37,906 bases of DNA from Acidobacteriaceae bacterium (GCA_030041955.1 JASIAO010000006.1:1-37906), one strand, 5' to 3'; numbered from the stretch's first letter, positions 26,411 through 35,381 are shown. Program-made: numbers and translations. The notes: generated from the sequence alone by a model not told the origin.

Positions 26411-27565
26411 ATGGCAATGGTAGATGAATCAGATAGTTGCGAGAATTTTGGAATTTTGGAGACGATGGCGCGGTTCGAGCCAGTGTTGATGGATCGGATA
26501 CGCCGGATGGTCGAAATCGAGTCCCCCAGCGACGACAAGGCGGCAGTGGACCGGTGCGTGGACGCGGTCGAGAAGACGGCGGCCGGGATAGGCGGGCGGG
26601 CGAAGCGGCACCGGCAGCGGGAGTTCGGGGATGTGCTGGAGTTGCGGTTCGGTCCGAAGCGCGGAACGCCGCTGATGCTGCTGGGGCACCTGGACACGGT
26701 GTGGCCGATGGGAACGCTGAAGACAATGCCGTTCCGGACTGCGGAAGGGCGCGCGTGGGGCCCCGGAGTGCTGGACATGAAGGCGGGCGTGGCCATGGCG
26801 CTGACGGCAATCGAGGCGCTGGGCGCATTGCGGAGGTCGGTGATCCTGCTGCTGGTGAGCGACGAGGAGGTGGGGAGCACGGTGTCGCGGCCGATTACGG
26901 AGAAACTGGCGCGGGAGTGCGCGGCGGTGTTTGTGCTGGAGCCGGCGCAGGGGCTGAAGGGCGCATATAAGACGGCCCGCAAGGGAGTGGGGAATTACAC
27001 GGTGCGGGTGACGGGCGTGGCCAGTCACGCGGGCGTGGATTTCGAACGCGGGCACAGCGCGATCCACGAGCTGGCGTGGCAACTGGAGAAAGTGCGCGGG
27101 TTCACGGAGCTGGAGCGCGGGCTGACGGTGAACGCGGGTGTGATTCGCGGAGGGACGCGGACAAATGTGGTGGCGGCGGAAGCGGAGGCGGAGATCGACG
27201 TGCGGATAGCGCGGATGAAGGATGCGGCGCGGATCGAGCGGAAGTTTCGCGGCATGCGGGTGCGCGACCGCGGATGCCGGCTGCAGGTGGAGGGCGGGAT
27301 GAATCGTCCGCCCATGGAACGGAGCCAGGGAACGGTGGCGCTCTACCGGCGCGCCGCGACTTTGGCGGGGCAAATGGGGTTTGCGCTGGCAGAAGCTGCA
27401 ACGGGCGGCGGGTCGGACGGGAACTTTACGGCGGCACTGGGCGTCCCAACACTGGATGGCATGGGCGGAGTCGGCGAAGGGGCTCATGCATCCAATGAAT
27501 CGGTATTGCTGAAGGATCTGATGCCGAGGACGGCGCTGCTGGCGGAGATGATCCGTCGAATTTGA
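26411..27565 (+). CDS. M20 family metallopeptidase (glutamate carboxypeptidase-like)
   Basis: LLGHLDTVWPMGTL, GPGVLDMKAGVAMALTA, VSDEEVGS, GVASHAGVDFERGHSAI, GGGSDGNFTAALGVPTLDGMGGVGEGAHASNE. Confidence 0.94.
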   Translation: MAMVDESDSCENFGILETMARFEPVLMDRIRRMVEIESPSDDKAAVDRCVDAVEKTAAGIGGRAKRHRQREFGDVLELRFGPKRGTPLMLLGHLDTVWPMGTLKTMPFRTAEGRAWGPGVLDMKAGVAMALTAIEALGALRRSVILLLVSDEEVGSTVSRPITEKLARECAAVFVLEPAQGLKGAYKTARKGVGNYTVRVTGVASHAGVDFERGHSAIHELAWQLEKVRGFTELERGLTVNAGVIRGGTRTNVVAAEAEAEIDVRIARMKDAARIERKFRGMRVRDRGCRLQVEGGMNRPPMERSQGTVALYRRAATLAGQMGFALAEAATGGGSDGNFTAALGVPTLDGMGGVGEGAHASNESVLLKDLMPRTALLAEMIRRI

Positions 27566-27578
27566 TCGGAGGATTCCG

Positions 27579-27734
27579 ATGCTTAAGCTGGTGGAATTCG
27601 GGCTGCTGGGTGTGACGCTGCTGATCGTGCTGGGGCTGGTGTTGCGCGGGCAGCCGGAAGCGCCTCCGCCGGAGGAGAATCCGATTGGAGCGCGCAAGCC
27701 GGCGGATGAAGCGAAGCGGAGGGAGACACGCTGA
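27579..27734 (+). CDS. 51-aa single-pass membrane peptide, hypothetical
   Basis: Own translation (below ORF-track cutoff): MLKLVEFGLLGVTLLIVLGLVLRGQPEAPPPEENPIGARKPADEAKRRETR; CGGAGGA Shine-Dalgarno; starts 13 nt after the M20 gene stop. Confidence 0.65.
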   Translation: MLKLVEFGLLGVTLLIVLGLVLRGQPEAPPPEENPIGARKPADEAKRRETR

Positions 27735-27739
27735 GCGCT

Positions 27740-28378
27740 TCAGGTCCGCGCGCCGAAGTGTGAGGCGAGATCGTATTGCGCGGCGCGGAGCCGGTCTTCG
27801 ACACCGGCGATCATGCCCGCGACGAGAGCGAGCGGCAATCCAACAACATTGAAATAGCAACCGCGGATGCGCGGAATCCAGCGAGCCGCTCGGCCCTGGA
27901 TGGCGTAGGCGCCGGCTTTGCCGCGAGGCTCCCCGGTGGCGATGTAGGCGGCGATTTCTTCGTCTGTCGGCGTGAGCATGGTGACGTGTGTGACTTCCGC
28001 GGCGGACTCGCGGATGTTTCCAGCGACGAGGGCGATGCCGGTGATGACCTGGTGCGTGGCTCCGGAGAGCAGGCGCAACATACGGGCCGCGTCGGCGTCG
28101 TTTTCAGGTTTGGCCAGGATCTCGCCATTGGGCGCGACCACGGTCGTGTCGGCGCCGAGGACGATGAGCGGCTCGGTGTGTGTACGCGCGAGCGCGCCGA
28201 ATTCAGGCGATGCGGCGACGGCATCGGCTTTCTCCTGGGCGAGGCGAAGGACGTAGTCGATGGGGGACTCGGCGCGGCGCGGATCTTCGCAGACATCAGC
28301 GGGAAGGACGGTGAACTCGTAACCTGCCTGAGCGAGGAGATCGCGGCGGCGCGGGGACGCGGAGGCGAGGACCAGCAT
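27740..28378 (-). CDS. maf: Maf-like nucleotide pyrophosphatase
   Basis: MLVLASASPRRRDLLAQAGYEFTVLPADVCED...VLGADTTVVAPNGEILAKP...LSGATHQVITGIAL...YIATGEPRGKAGAYAIQGRAARWIPRIRGCYFNVVGLPL. ATG at 28378, downstream of the ORF-track start. Confidence 0.95.
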   Translation of the reverse strand: MLVLASASPRRRDLLAQAGYEFTVLPADVCEDPRRAESPIDYVLRLAQEKADAVAASPEFGALARTHTEPLIVLGADTTVVAPNGEILAKPENDADAARMLRLLSGATHQVITGIALVAGNIRESAAEVTHVTMLTPTDEEIAAYIATGEPRGKAGAYAIQGRAARWIPRIRGCYFNVVGLPLALVAGMIAGVEDRLRAAQYDLASHFGART

Positions 28379-28380
28379 AA

Positions 28381-28408
28381 GAGACAGGGTACAGCGTACA
28401 GGGTGCAG
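28381..28408. repeat. Degenerate heptamer tandem repeat (NGNNCAG type)
   Basis: GAGACAG|GGTACAG|CGTACAG|GGTGCAG immediately upstream of the maf start. Confidence 0.75.
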
Positions 28409-28421
28409 GTTGCGGCGCTGC

Positions 28422-28625
28422 CTAGCTGTGTTCGGGGCTGGAGCCGGGTTCGGGGAAGTCGGAGTCGCTGTCTTTGATGTTCGGATCGGATTCGCGGTGA
28501 GGGAGCTGGCCGGCGAGGCGGTCGTGAGCTTCGCCGGGATGGGATGCGTCGGGGCACGGCGCATTGGGCGAGGTGTCTTCGAGGGCGCCTTTCGTGGTAT
28601 CGGGGTCGGAGTGCTGGTTGGGCAT
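28422..28625 (-). CDS. 67-aa acidic/proline-rich hypothetical protein
   Basis: MPNQHSDPDTTKGALEDTSPNAPCPDASHPGEAHDRLAGQLPHRESDPNIKDSDSDFPEPGSSPEHS; composition is not typical of a spurious reverse ORF, but no homology is recognised. Confidence 0.35.
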   Translation of the reverse strand: MPNQHSDPDTTKGALEDTSPNAPCPDASHPGEAHDRLAGQLPHRESDPNIKDSDSDFPEPGSSPEHS

Positions 28626-28646
28626 GGTGGTGGGATGCGTGAGGAA

Positions 28647-28729
28647 CGTGCAGCGTACAGATATTGGATTGGCGATCAGCGAACAGCGATCAGAGATCAG
28701 CGAACAGCGATCACCGAACAGAGATTCAG
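28647..28729. repeat. Degenerate heptamer tandem repeats
   Basis: CGTGCAG|CGTACAG (28647-28660), then CGATCAG|CGAACAG|CGATCAG|AGATCAG|CGAACAG|CGATCAC|CGAACAG|AGATTCAG (28673-28729). Confidence 0.9.
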
Positions 28730-28813
28730 TACGAACCAGGCGTTGAGGAGAGGCCCTTCCAACATCGGCGAGAGGCGCGCAGATGTGGACACCCCAGCAT
28801 CCGGCACGCGGCG

Positions 28814-29422
28814 TCAGTGTGCGGCGCCCGCCTGCTTGCTCAGGTCGCAGAGCATATCGGAGTGGATATTGAGGCCGATGTTGCTGATGTTGTAGACGTG
28901 CTCGCTGGCGACGAGCCAGACGATCTCGCAGATGTGGCGCTCGGAGTAATGGAGCCGGAGGCGGGCAAAGGTCTCCGGGTTCACCTTTTTGTTCTGCGTC
29001 AGCTCGGTGACGTAATCGAGGGCGGCGCGCTCGGCCTCGCTGAAGAGCGGGTTGGTGCGGTATTGCTCCATCGCATCGAATTTGGCCTGGTTCATGGAGG
29101 ACTTGATCGTGAAATATCGGCCGATGTCGATGCAGAAGAGGCAGACGTTGATGCGGGCTACTTGTTCGCGGACGAGCATGACGGTTTCGCGCGAAAGGGT
29201 AAGCTTTTTGTCGAGCTGGCCGATTTTGCCAACGAACCGGCCGAAGGCGAGGGGCATGCGTGCCACAAAGACTTTGAGCGGGGTCATGACCTTGCCGAAC
29301 TGACGGCGCGACATCGAATAGACAAATTTCAGCATGAGGCCGCGGGGTTTTTCGACGGGGGGAAGAAAGGGCTGATCGGAACTGGGGCGGTCTGGCGCGG
29401 AGATTGTCGTTTGTGCCTGCAT
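28814..29422 (-). CDS. Carboxymuconolactone decarboxylase/AhpD-like family protein
   Basis: LSRETVMLVREQVARINVCLFCIDIGRYFTIKSSMNQAKFDAM...LFSEAERAALDYVTELTQNKKVNPETFARLRLHYSERHICEIVWLVASEHVYNISNIGLNI; CxxC followed by AhpD-like helices. Confidence 0.82.
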   Translation of the reverse strand: MQAQTTISAPDRPSSDQPFLPPVEKPRGLMLKFVYSMSRRQFGKVMTPLKVFVARMPLAFGRFVGKIGQLDKKLTLSRETVMLVREQVARINVCLFCIDIGRYFTIKSSMNQAKFDAMEQYRTNPLFSEAERAALDYVTELTQNKKVNPETFARLRLHYSERHICEIVWLVASEHVYNISNIGLNIHSDMLCDLSKQAGAAH

Positions 29423-29471
29423 CGGGTTGTGCCTCCCTCTCACCCAGACAGATGCGGCGTGGAGGGTGAAG

Positions 29472-29507
29472 GGTGCAGAAAATAAAGGTGCAGCGTTCAG
29501 CGTGCAG
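29472..29507. repeat. Degenerate heptamer tandem repeat
   Basis: GGTGCAG-AAAATAAA-GGTGCAG|CGTTCAG|CGTGCAG. Confidence 0.75.
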
Positions 29508-29597
29508 GAGCGCCTGGCTGAGAGAGGGGTGTGCCCTTCCACAGCTTCGAGAAGCGCACCGATGTGGGGCACCCGGGGATCGAGAGTCGAAGAACGA

Positions 29598-29633
29598 CCC
29601 CACCCTGCCGAAATCGGCCAGGATGAGGCACCC
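29598..29633. repeat. Interspersed REP-like element, copy 1
   Basis: CCCCACCCTGCCGAAATCGGCCAGGATGAGGCACCC; aligns closely with the copy at 37690-37725. Confidence 0.6.
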
Positions 29634-29690
29634 TGGGATGGGTGCAATCTTGGGCAGTCTGTGCGGAGTAACAAAGATTTGTCTTGTACG

Positions 29691-29708
29691 CCGTGACCGG
29701 TATCACGG
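29691..29708. promoter_or_regulatory. CRP-class palindrome upstream of the hox operon
   Basis: CCGTGA-CCGGTA-TCACGG, i.e. GTGA-N6-TCAC core with perfect 6-bp arms, about 190 bp upstream of hoxE. Confidence 0.45.
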
Positions 29709-29894
29709 ACAATCGTGCACACTGCGATGCATCCTGTTCTGTTCCCGCGCGCTGGCTCAGCAATCGCAGTCAGCTCAGGCGGCGCGTGGAGGGCAGTCTC
29801 CACCCGCGCCGGTTGCATGTTCTAAGTGCAGCGGCGGTTGGAAAATGAGTGACCCGTAGCCTGCGGCCGCCCGCACCGGCCGGAGGAGGTCAAA

Positions 29895-30395
29895 ATGCCG
29901 CTGTACGCTGAACGCCCGCCTCTTCCCTCCGAAGACAAGCGCTGGAAAATCGTGAACGGCACGATGCGCAAACATGGCTACTCGCGCAACGCGCTGATTG
30001 AGACGCTGCACACGGTGCAGTCGTCGTTCGGATATCTGGACGAGCCATCGATCAGGTTTGTGGCGCGATCGCTGCGCGTGCCGCTGAGCCAGGCGTATGG
30101 GGTGGTGACGTTCTACCACTTCTTCAGCCTGAAGCCGCCGGGGAAACACACCTGCACGGTGTGCCTGGGGACGGCGTGCTACATCAAGGGCTCGGAAAAG
30201 CTGGTGGCCGAAGCGGAGAAGCTGCTGCGCATCCGGGCGGGAGAGACTACGGGGGACGGGGAAGTGTCACTGGCGACGGTGCGCTGCGTGGGCGACTGCG
30301 GACGGGCGCCGGTGGCGCTCTTCGACGGTGAGCTGTCGGCACAGATGAACGAGGCGAAACTGGAGCAGCGCCTGGAAGAGTGGAGGCCGCAATGA
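29895..30395 (+). CDS. hoxE: NAD-linked [NiFe]-hydrogenase diaphorase subunit HoxE (NuoE-like)
   Basis: IETLHTVQSSFGYLDEPSIRFVARSLRVPLSQAYGVVTFYHFF, CTVCLGTACYIKGSEKL, VRCVGDCGRAPV; strong GGAGGAGG Shine-Dalgarno. Confidence 0.93.
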   Translation: MPLYAERPPLPSEDKRWKIVNGTMRKHGYSRNALIETLHTVQSSFGYLDEPSIRFVARSLRVPLSQAYGVVTFYHFFSLKPPGKHTCTVCLGTACYIKGSEKLVAEAEKLLRIRAGETTGDGEVSLATVRCVGDCGRAPVALFDGELSAQMNEAKLEQRLEEWRPQ

Positions 30396-32047
30396 ACGTT
30401 GAGGAACTCCAGCAGATAGCGGCGGACGCCGAGGAAAAACGGGGAAAATTCGATTACGAAGTGAATGTGTGCATGGGCACCAGCTGCCTGGCGCAGCATA
30501 GCGAGCGCATCCGCGAGGCGCTGGCGAAGGAAGCGGAGGGCTGCGGCAAGCGGTGCCATGTGCGGCGAACGGGGTGCATGGGACCGTGCGCGGCTGGACC
30601 GATGGTGCTGGTGGAACCGGCAGGCACGCTCTACGCACACGTGGGCGAGCACGACGCGAAGGACATCCTGGAATCGCTGGGCCGCGAGCCGGTGGCGCGG
30701 CTGGATCCGAGGCTGGGGAGCTACTTCGAAGGCCAGCATTTCATCGTGCTAGAAAACGTGGGGCACATCGACCCGGAGAACGTTGACGAATATGTGGGGC
30801 GAGGCGGATATGAAGCGCTGGTGAAGGCGCTGACAGAGATGAATCCCGCGTCGGTGATTGAGCAGATCTCGAAGAGCGGGCTGCGCGGGCGCGGCGGCGG
30901 CGGATATCCGACGGGGCTGAAGTGGGACACGGTCGCCAAGGTGAAGGGCGCGCAGAAATATGTAATCTGCAACGGGGACGAGGGTGATCCGGGCGCGTTT
31001 ATGGATCGCAGCGTTCTGGAGAGCGATCCGCAGCGGGTGATCGAGGGGATGGCCATTGCGGCGTACGCGATCGGCGCGACGAAGGGCTACATTTACGTTC
31101 GCGCGGAGTATCCGCTGGCGGTGCAGCGGCTGACGGTGGCGCTGCGCGAGGCGCGGCGGCGGGGATTCTTGGGGAACGCAATCTGCGAGACGACGTTCAG
31201 CTTCGACATCGACATCAGGCTGGGCGCGGGCGCGTTTGTGTGCGGCGAAGAAACGGCGCTGATTGCCTCGATTGAAGGCAAGCGTGGGACGCCGAGGCCG
31301 CGTCCGCCGTATCCGGCAGTGAGTGGATTGTGGGGCGAGCCGACGCTGATCAACAACGTGGAGACGTTTGCGAATGTGCCGCCGATTATTCGCAAGGGCG
31401 GCGAGTGGTTCTCGTCGATGGGGACGGCGCGGAGCAAAGGGACAAAGGTCTTCGCACTGACCGGAAAGATCCAGCGGACGGGCCTGGTGGAAGTGCCGAT
31501 GGGCATGACGCTGCGGCAGATCATCTTCGGCATCGGCGGCGGCGTACCGGACGGGCACAAGTTCAAGGCAGTGCAGACGGGCGGACCCTCGGGCGGATGT
31601 TTGCCGGAGGAGCACCTCGATTTGTCCATCAGTTACGACGCGCTGATCAGCGCGGGCTCGATGATGGGCTCGGGCGGCATGATCGTCATGGACGATACGT
31701 CGTGCATGGTATCGGTCGCCCGCTTCTTTATGGAGTTCTGCATGCAGGAGTCGTGCGGCAAGTGCGTGCCCTGCCGCGCGGGGACGGTGCAGATGTACGA
31801 ATTGCTGACGAAGATCTGCAAAGGCGAGGCGACGCACCGCGACCTGGATCAGCTGACGGAGCTGTGCGAAGTAGTGGGCGCGACCAGCCTGTGCGGGCTG
31901 GGGCAGACGGCGCCGAATCCGGTGCTGAGCACGCTCAGGTATTTCCGGCATGAGTACCTGGCGCACATCGAGGAGAAGCGGTGCCCGGCGGGCGTGTGCG
32001 CGTGCAGCGCGGCGGAGAAGCCGGTCGCCGAGGAGGCAAGAGTATGA
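30392..32047 (+). CDS. hoxF: NAD-linked [NiFe]-hydrogenase diaphorase subunit HoxF (NuoF-like)
   Basis: N-terminal CMGTSC...CMGPC [2Fe-2S] domain; [16 protein letters not shown] (FMN), [56 protein letters not shown] overlaps the hoxE stop (ATGA). Confidence 0.95.
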   Translation: MNVEELQQIAADAEEKRGKFDYEVNVCMGTSCLAQHSERIREALAKEAEGCGKRCHVRRTGCMGPCAAGPMVLVEPAGTLYAHVGEHDAKDILESLGREPVARLDPRLGSYFEGQHFIVLENVGHIDPENVDEYVGRGGYEALVKALTEMNPASVIEQISKSGLRGRGGGGYPTGLKWDTVAKVKGAQKYVICNGDEGDPGAFMDRSVLESDPQRVIEGMAIAAYAIGATKGYIYVRAEYPLAVQRLTVALREARRRGFLGNAICETTFSFDIDIRLGAGAFVCGEETALIASIEGKRGTPRPRPPYPAVSGLWGEPTLINNVETFANVPPIIRKGGEWFSSMGTARSKGTKVFALTGKIQRTGLVEVPMGMTLRQIIFGIGGGVPDGHKFKAVQTGGPSGGCLPEEHLDLSISYDALISAGSMMGSGGMIVMDDTSCMVSVARFFMEFCMQESCGKCVPCRAGTVQMYELLTKICKGEATHRDLDQLTELCEVVGATSLCGLGQTAPNPVLSTLRYFRHEYLAHIEEKRCPAGVCACSAAEKPVAEEARV

Positions 32048-32766
32048 GCGCCGAAGCGAACATTCGCACCCTGACCATCGACGGCGCGGACATCAGCGCG
32101 CGCGCGGACCAGACCATTCTGGAGGCGGCGCGGGAACACAACATCGCAATCCCGACGCTCTGCCATCTGGAGGGACTGTCGGAAGTAGGCGCGTGCCGGC
32201 TCTGCCTGGTGGAAGTGAAGGGCGCACGGCGGCTGCTGCCGGCGTGCGTGACGCGGGTCGAGGAGGGGATGGAGGTTACGACGCACTCGGCGAAGATTGA
32301 CCGGTACCGGCAGATGATCCTGGAGCTGTTTTTCGCGGAGAGAAACCACGTGTGCTCGGTGTGCGTGGCCAACGGGAACTGTGAGCTGCAGAACCTGGCG
32401 CTCGAACTGGGCATGACGCACGTCGAGATACCGTACCAGTATCCGCAACTGCCGGTGGACGCGTCGCACCCGCGGTTCACCGTGGATCACAACCGCTGCG
32501 TGCTGTGCACGCGCTGCGTACGGGTGTGCTCGGAGATCGAAGGCGCGAACACCTGGGGAGTGATGGGGCGCGGGGCGCAGTCGCTGGTGATCACCGATCT
32601 GAAGGAGCCGTGGGGCGAGAGCGAAACGTGCACGAGCTGCGGGAAATGCGTGCAGGTGTGCCCGACGGGCGCACTGTTCGAGAAAGGCCGCGCGGGGACG
32701 CGAACGGCGAAGCATCCGGAGTTCCTGCCCTATCTGCGCATCATGCGCGAGGGAGACCAGCCATGA
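32044..32766 (+). CDS. hoxU: NAD-linked [NiFe]-hydrogenase diaphorase subunit HoxU (NuoG N-terminal-like)
   Basis: [70 protein letters not shown] Fe-S motifs; ATGA overlap with hoxF. Confidence 0.95.
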   Translation: MSAEANIRTLTIDGADISARADQTILEAAREHNIAIPTLCHLEGLSEVGACRLCLVEVKGARRLLPACVTRVEEGMEVTTHSAKIDRYRQMILELFFAERNHVCSVCVANGNCELQNLALELGMTHVEIPYQYPQLPVDASHPRFTVDHNRCVLCTRCVRVCSEIEGANTWGVMGRGAQSLVITDLKEPWGESETCTSCGKCVQVCPTGALFEKGRAGTRTAKHPEFLPYLRIMREGDQP

Positions 32767-33296
32767 CCGACAGGAAAACGCTGGCGACAGTCTGGCTGGA
32801 CGGATGCTCGGGGTGCCACATGTCGCTGCTGGACATGGACGAGCGGCTGATCGAGCTGAGCAGCCAGTTCGTGCTGTTGTACTCGCCGCTGGTTGATCGC
32901 AAGACGTTTCCGGAGCGAGTGGACGTGACGCTGGTGGAAGGTGCGGTGGCGAGCGAGGAGGATCTGAAGAAAATCCGTAGGATTCGGGAGCACACGGGGG
33001 TGCTGGTGTCGCTGGGCGACTGTGCTTTGACGGGAAACGTGTCAGCGATGCGCAACACCTGCGGGCCGCAGCCGGTGCTGCTGCGCGTCTACCAGGAGAA
33101 CGTCGATCTGAAGCAGCACGTGCCGACGGTGGGCGTGCCGGCGCTGCTGGATCGGGTGCGGCCGGTGCATGAAGTGGTGCCGGTGGATGTGTTTGTACCG
33201 GGGTGCCCGCCCTCGGCGGACACGATTTATCAGGTGCTGTCGGAGCTTCTGGCGGGCCGCGTGCCGACACTGGGCGGAGTCGCCCACTTCGGATGA
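32763..33296 (+). CDS. hoxY: [NiFe]-hydrogenase small subunit HoxY
   Basis: [56 protein letters not shown] overlap with hoxU. Confidence 0.95.
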   Translation: MTDRKTLATVWLDGCSGCHMSLLDMDERLIELSSQFVLLYSPLVDRKTFPERVDVTLVEGAVASEEDLKKIRRIREHTGVLVSLGDCALTGNVSAMRNTCGPQPVLLRVYQENVDLKQHVPTVGVPALLDRVRPVHEVVPVDVFVPGCPPSADTIYQVLSELLAGRVPTLGGVAHFG

Positions 33297-33307
33297 GGGG
33301 AGAAGCT

Positions 33308-34732
33308 ATGAGCCGGACCATCGTTATCGATCCCGTCACGCGGCTGGAAGGGCACGGCAAGATCACGCTGAAGCTGGACGATGCGGGAATTGTGCAGGAC
33401 GCGATGTTTCACGTGACGCAACTGCGCGGCTTCGAGAAGTTCTGCGAGGGTCGGCCGTTTTACGAGATGCCGAATATCACGGCGCGCATCTGCGGCATTT
33501 GCCCGGTGAGCCATCTGGTGGCGTCGTCGAAGGCCTGCGATGCGATTCTGGCGGTGCAGATTCCGCCGGTAGCGGCGAATTTGCGGAAGGTGCTGAACCT
33601 GGCGCAGCTGGTGCAGTCGCATGCGCTGAGCTTTTTTTATCTCTCGTCGCCGGATCTGCTGCTGGGGATGGACGCGCCGCCGGAAGAGCGCAGCATCCTG
33701 CACCTGGCGCACAGCCATCCCTCCATTGCGGCGGACGGCGTGGCGCTGCGGCAGTTTGGGCAGCGGATCATCGAGATAATGGCGGGGAAACGGATTCATC
33801 CGGGTTGGACGATTCCGGGCGGCGTGAACGAACCGCTGAGCGCGGAGAAACGGGACCGGATTCTGGGTATGATTCCGCTGGCCGTGGCGGCAATCCAGCG
33901 GACGCTGGGGTGGTTCAGGAAGGAGATTGAGAAATTTTCGGCGGAGATCGAGGTTTTTGCGAATTTCCCCACGCTGTTTATGGGGCTGATCGACGACCGT
34001 GGGCTGGCCGAGTACTACAACGGGGCTCTGCGGGTGATCGATTCGGAGGGGAACATCATTGCGGGCGAACTGGATCCGGCGCATTACGCGAGCTTTTTGG
34101 GCGAAGAGGTGGAACCGTTCACGTATATGAAATTTCCGTATTACAAGCCTCTGGGATATCCGGGGGGCGCGTACCGGGTAGGGCCGCTGGCGCGGCTGAA
34201 TCTGGCGGGGCGGTGCGACACGCCGCTGGCGGATGCGGAATGGCGGGAGTTCCGCGCGACGTCGGCGCGGCCACTGCTGAGCTCATTCCATTACCACCAG
34301 GCCCGGCTGATCGAGATGCTGCACGCGACGGAGAAGATCGAGGCGCTGCTGGCGGATAAGGGAATTCTGGACAAGCACGTGCGGGCGATAGCTTCGGTGA
34401 ATAATTCGGAGGGCGTGGGCGTGGCGGAAGCGCCGCGGGGAACGCTGATTCACCACTACAAGGTGGACGAGAACGGGCTGATCCGCTGGGTGAACCTGGT
34501 GATCGCGACGGGACACAACAACGCCGCGATGAACCGGGGGATTTTGCAGGCCGCGCGGCATTACGTGCAGGGCGAGCACATTGCGGAGGGCATGCTGAAC
34601 CGGGTGGAGGCAGTGGTGAGGACCTTCGATCCGTGCCTGAGCTGCTCGACGCATGCCATGGGGCAGATGCCGCTGACGGTGGAGCTTCGCGCGCCGGATG
34701 GTTCGCTGGTGCGCGAGGTGCGGAGGGGCTGA
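33308..34732 (+). CDS. hoxH: [NiFe]-hydrogenase large subunit HoxH (group 3d-like)
   Basis: L1 RLEGHGKI and [12 protein letters not shown]2 [12 protein letters not shown] followed by a short C-terminal extension expected to be removed by a maturation protease. Confidence 0.96.
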   Translation: MSRTIVIDPVTRLEGHGKITLKLDDAGIVQDAMFHVTQLRGFEKFCEGRPFYEMPNITARICGICPVSHLVASSKACDAILAVQIPPVAANLRKVLNLAQLVQSHALSFFYLSSPDLLLGMDAPPEERSILHLAHSHPSIAADGVALRQFGQRIIEIMAGKRIHPGWTIPGGVNEPLSAEKRDRILGMIPLAVAAIQRTLGWFRKEIEKFSAEIEVFANFPTLFMGLIDDRGLAEYYNGALRVIDSEGNIIAGELDPAHYASFLGEEVEPFTYMKFPYYKPLGYPGGAYRVGPLARLNLAGRCDTPLADAEWREFRATSARPLLSSFHYHQARLIEMLHATEKIEALLADKGILDKHVRAIASVNNSEGVGVAEAPRGTLIHHYKVDENGLIRWVNLVIATGHNNAAMNRGILQAARHYVQGEHIAEGMLNRVEAVVRTFDPCLSCSTHAMGQMPLTVELRAPDGSLVREVRRG

Positions 34733-34743
34733 GGTGGGCTGCG

Positions 34744-35319
34744 ATGCGAGCAAAGAATGCAGAAGCGAGCCTGCCTCCCGCACCATTCGCCCTAATTACA
34801 CCAAAGACAGGCTTGGATGGGCCACCGACCCCACTCGAGTCAACTGCAGGCTTGAATGGGCCACCCGCAAATCGTCCGGCGTTGCTGCTGGCCTGCGGGA
34901 ACTCGCTGCGCCAGGATGACGGCGTCGGTCTGCGGATTGCCGAGGCGGCAGAACAACTCTTCCCCGCCTCGCGTCTGCGGATCGTCGCTGCCGAGCAATT
35001 TACGCCGGAAATGGCGGTGGACCTGGCGGAGGCCGCGCTGGCAATCTTCGTCGACGCGTGCGTGACGGATGAGCCGGGAGCGATCCGGATTGCTCCGGTA
35101 GCAGCACGGAACGCGGAGCTGGAATCACATCGGCTCGATCCGCCGGCGATGCTGGCGCTGGCGGAGGCTCTGTGCGGGAGGGCGCCGGCGCGGGCGTTCG
35201 CGGTGACGATCGGCGCAGGCTCGCTCGGCTATGGCGAGGAGATGACCGGCCCGCTGCGGCAGGCGGTGCCGCGGGCGCTGCGGCTGCTGGAGAGCCTGGT
35301 GGCGCAGCTTACGACGTAG
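34744..35319 (+). CDS. hoxW: Hydrogenase maturation protease (HoxW/HycI-type, peptidase M52)
   Basis: LLLACGNSLRQDDGVGLRIAEAAEQ...VVDACV-like IFVDACV, SLGYGEEMTGPLRQAVPRALRLL; directly after hoxH. Carries an atypical N-terminal extension. Confidence 0.85.
   Translation: MRAKNAEASLPPAPFALITPKTGLDGPPTPLESTAGLNGPPANRPALLLACGNSLRQDDGVGLRIAEAAEQLFPASRLRIVAAEQFTPEMAVDLAEAALAIFVDACVTDEPGAIRIAPVAARNAELESHRLDPPAMLALAEALCGRAPARAFAVTIGAGSLGYGEEMTGPLRQAVPRALRLLESLVAQLTT
34808..34865. repeat. Direct repeat (19 bp, one mismatch, 39-bp period) within the protease 5' coding region
   Basis: CAGGCTTGGATGGGCCACC (34808-34826) and CAGGCTTGAATGGGCCACC (34847-34865). Confidence 0.85.
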
Positions 35320-35381
35320 CTGAGCCAGGGCCGGAGCGATTTGGCTGGGTCTCTGCCTGCTGTGTACCGCCGGCCGCTGCA

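Noticed and set aside
26429-27697. 422-aa - strand ORF antisense to the M20 peptidase gene
   Set aside because: Arg/His/Pro-rich shadow ORF; M20 motifs are clear on the + strand.
28673-28729. Possible CRISPR-like array
   Set aside because: Units are contiguous 7-mers without spacers; this is a short tandem repeat, not a CRISPR.
28814-29422. AhpD-like gene as a component of the hydrogenase operon
   Set aside because: It is on the opposite strand and separated by about 470 bp containing repeats; no evidence of functional linkage.
30749-33366. Long - strand ORFs (405 aa and 505 aa) antisense to hoxF/hoxU/hoxY
   Set aside because: Overlap well-defined hydrogenase genes, have biased composition and no domains.
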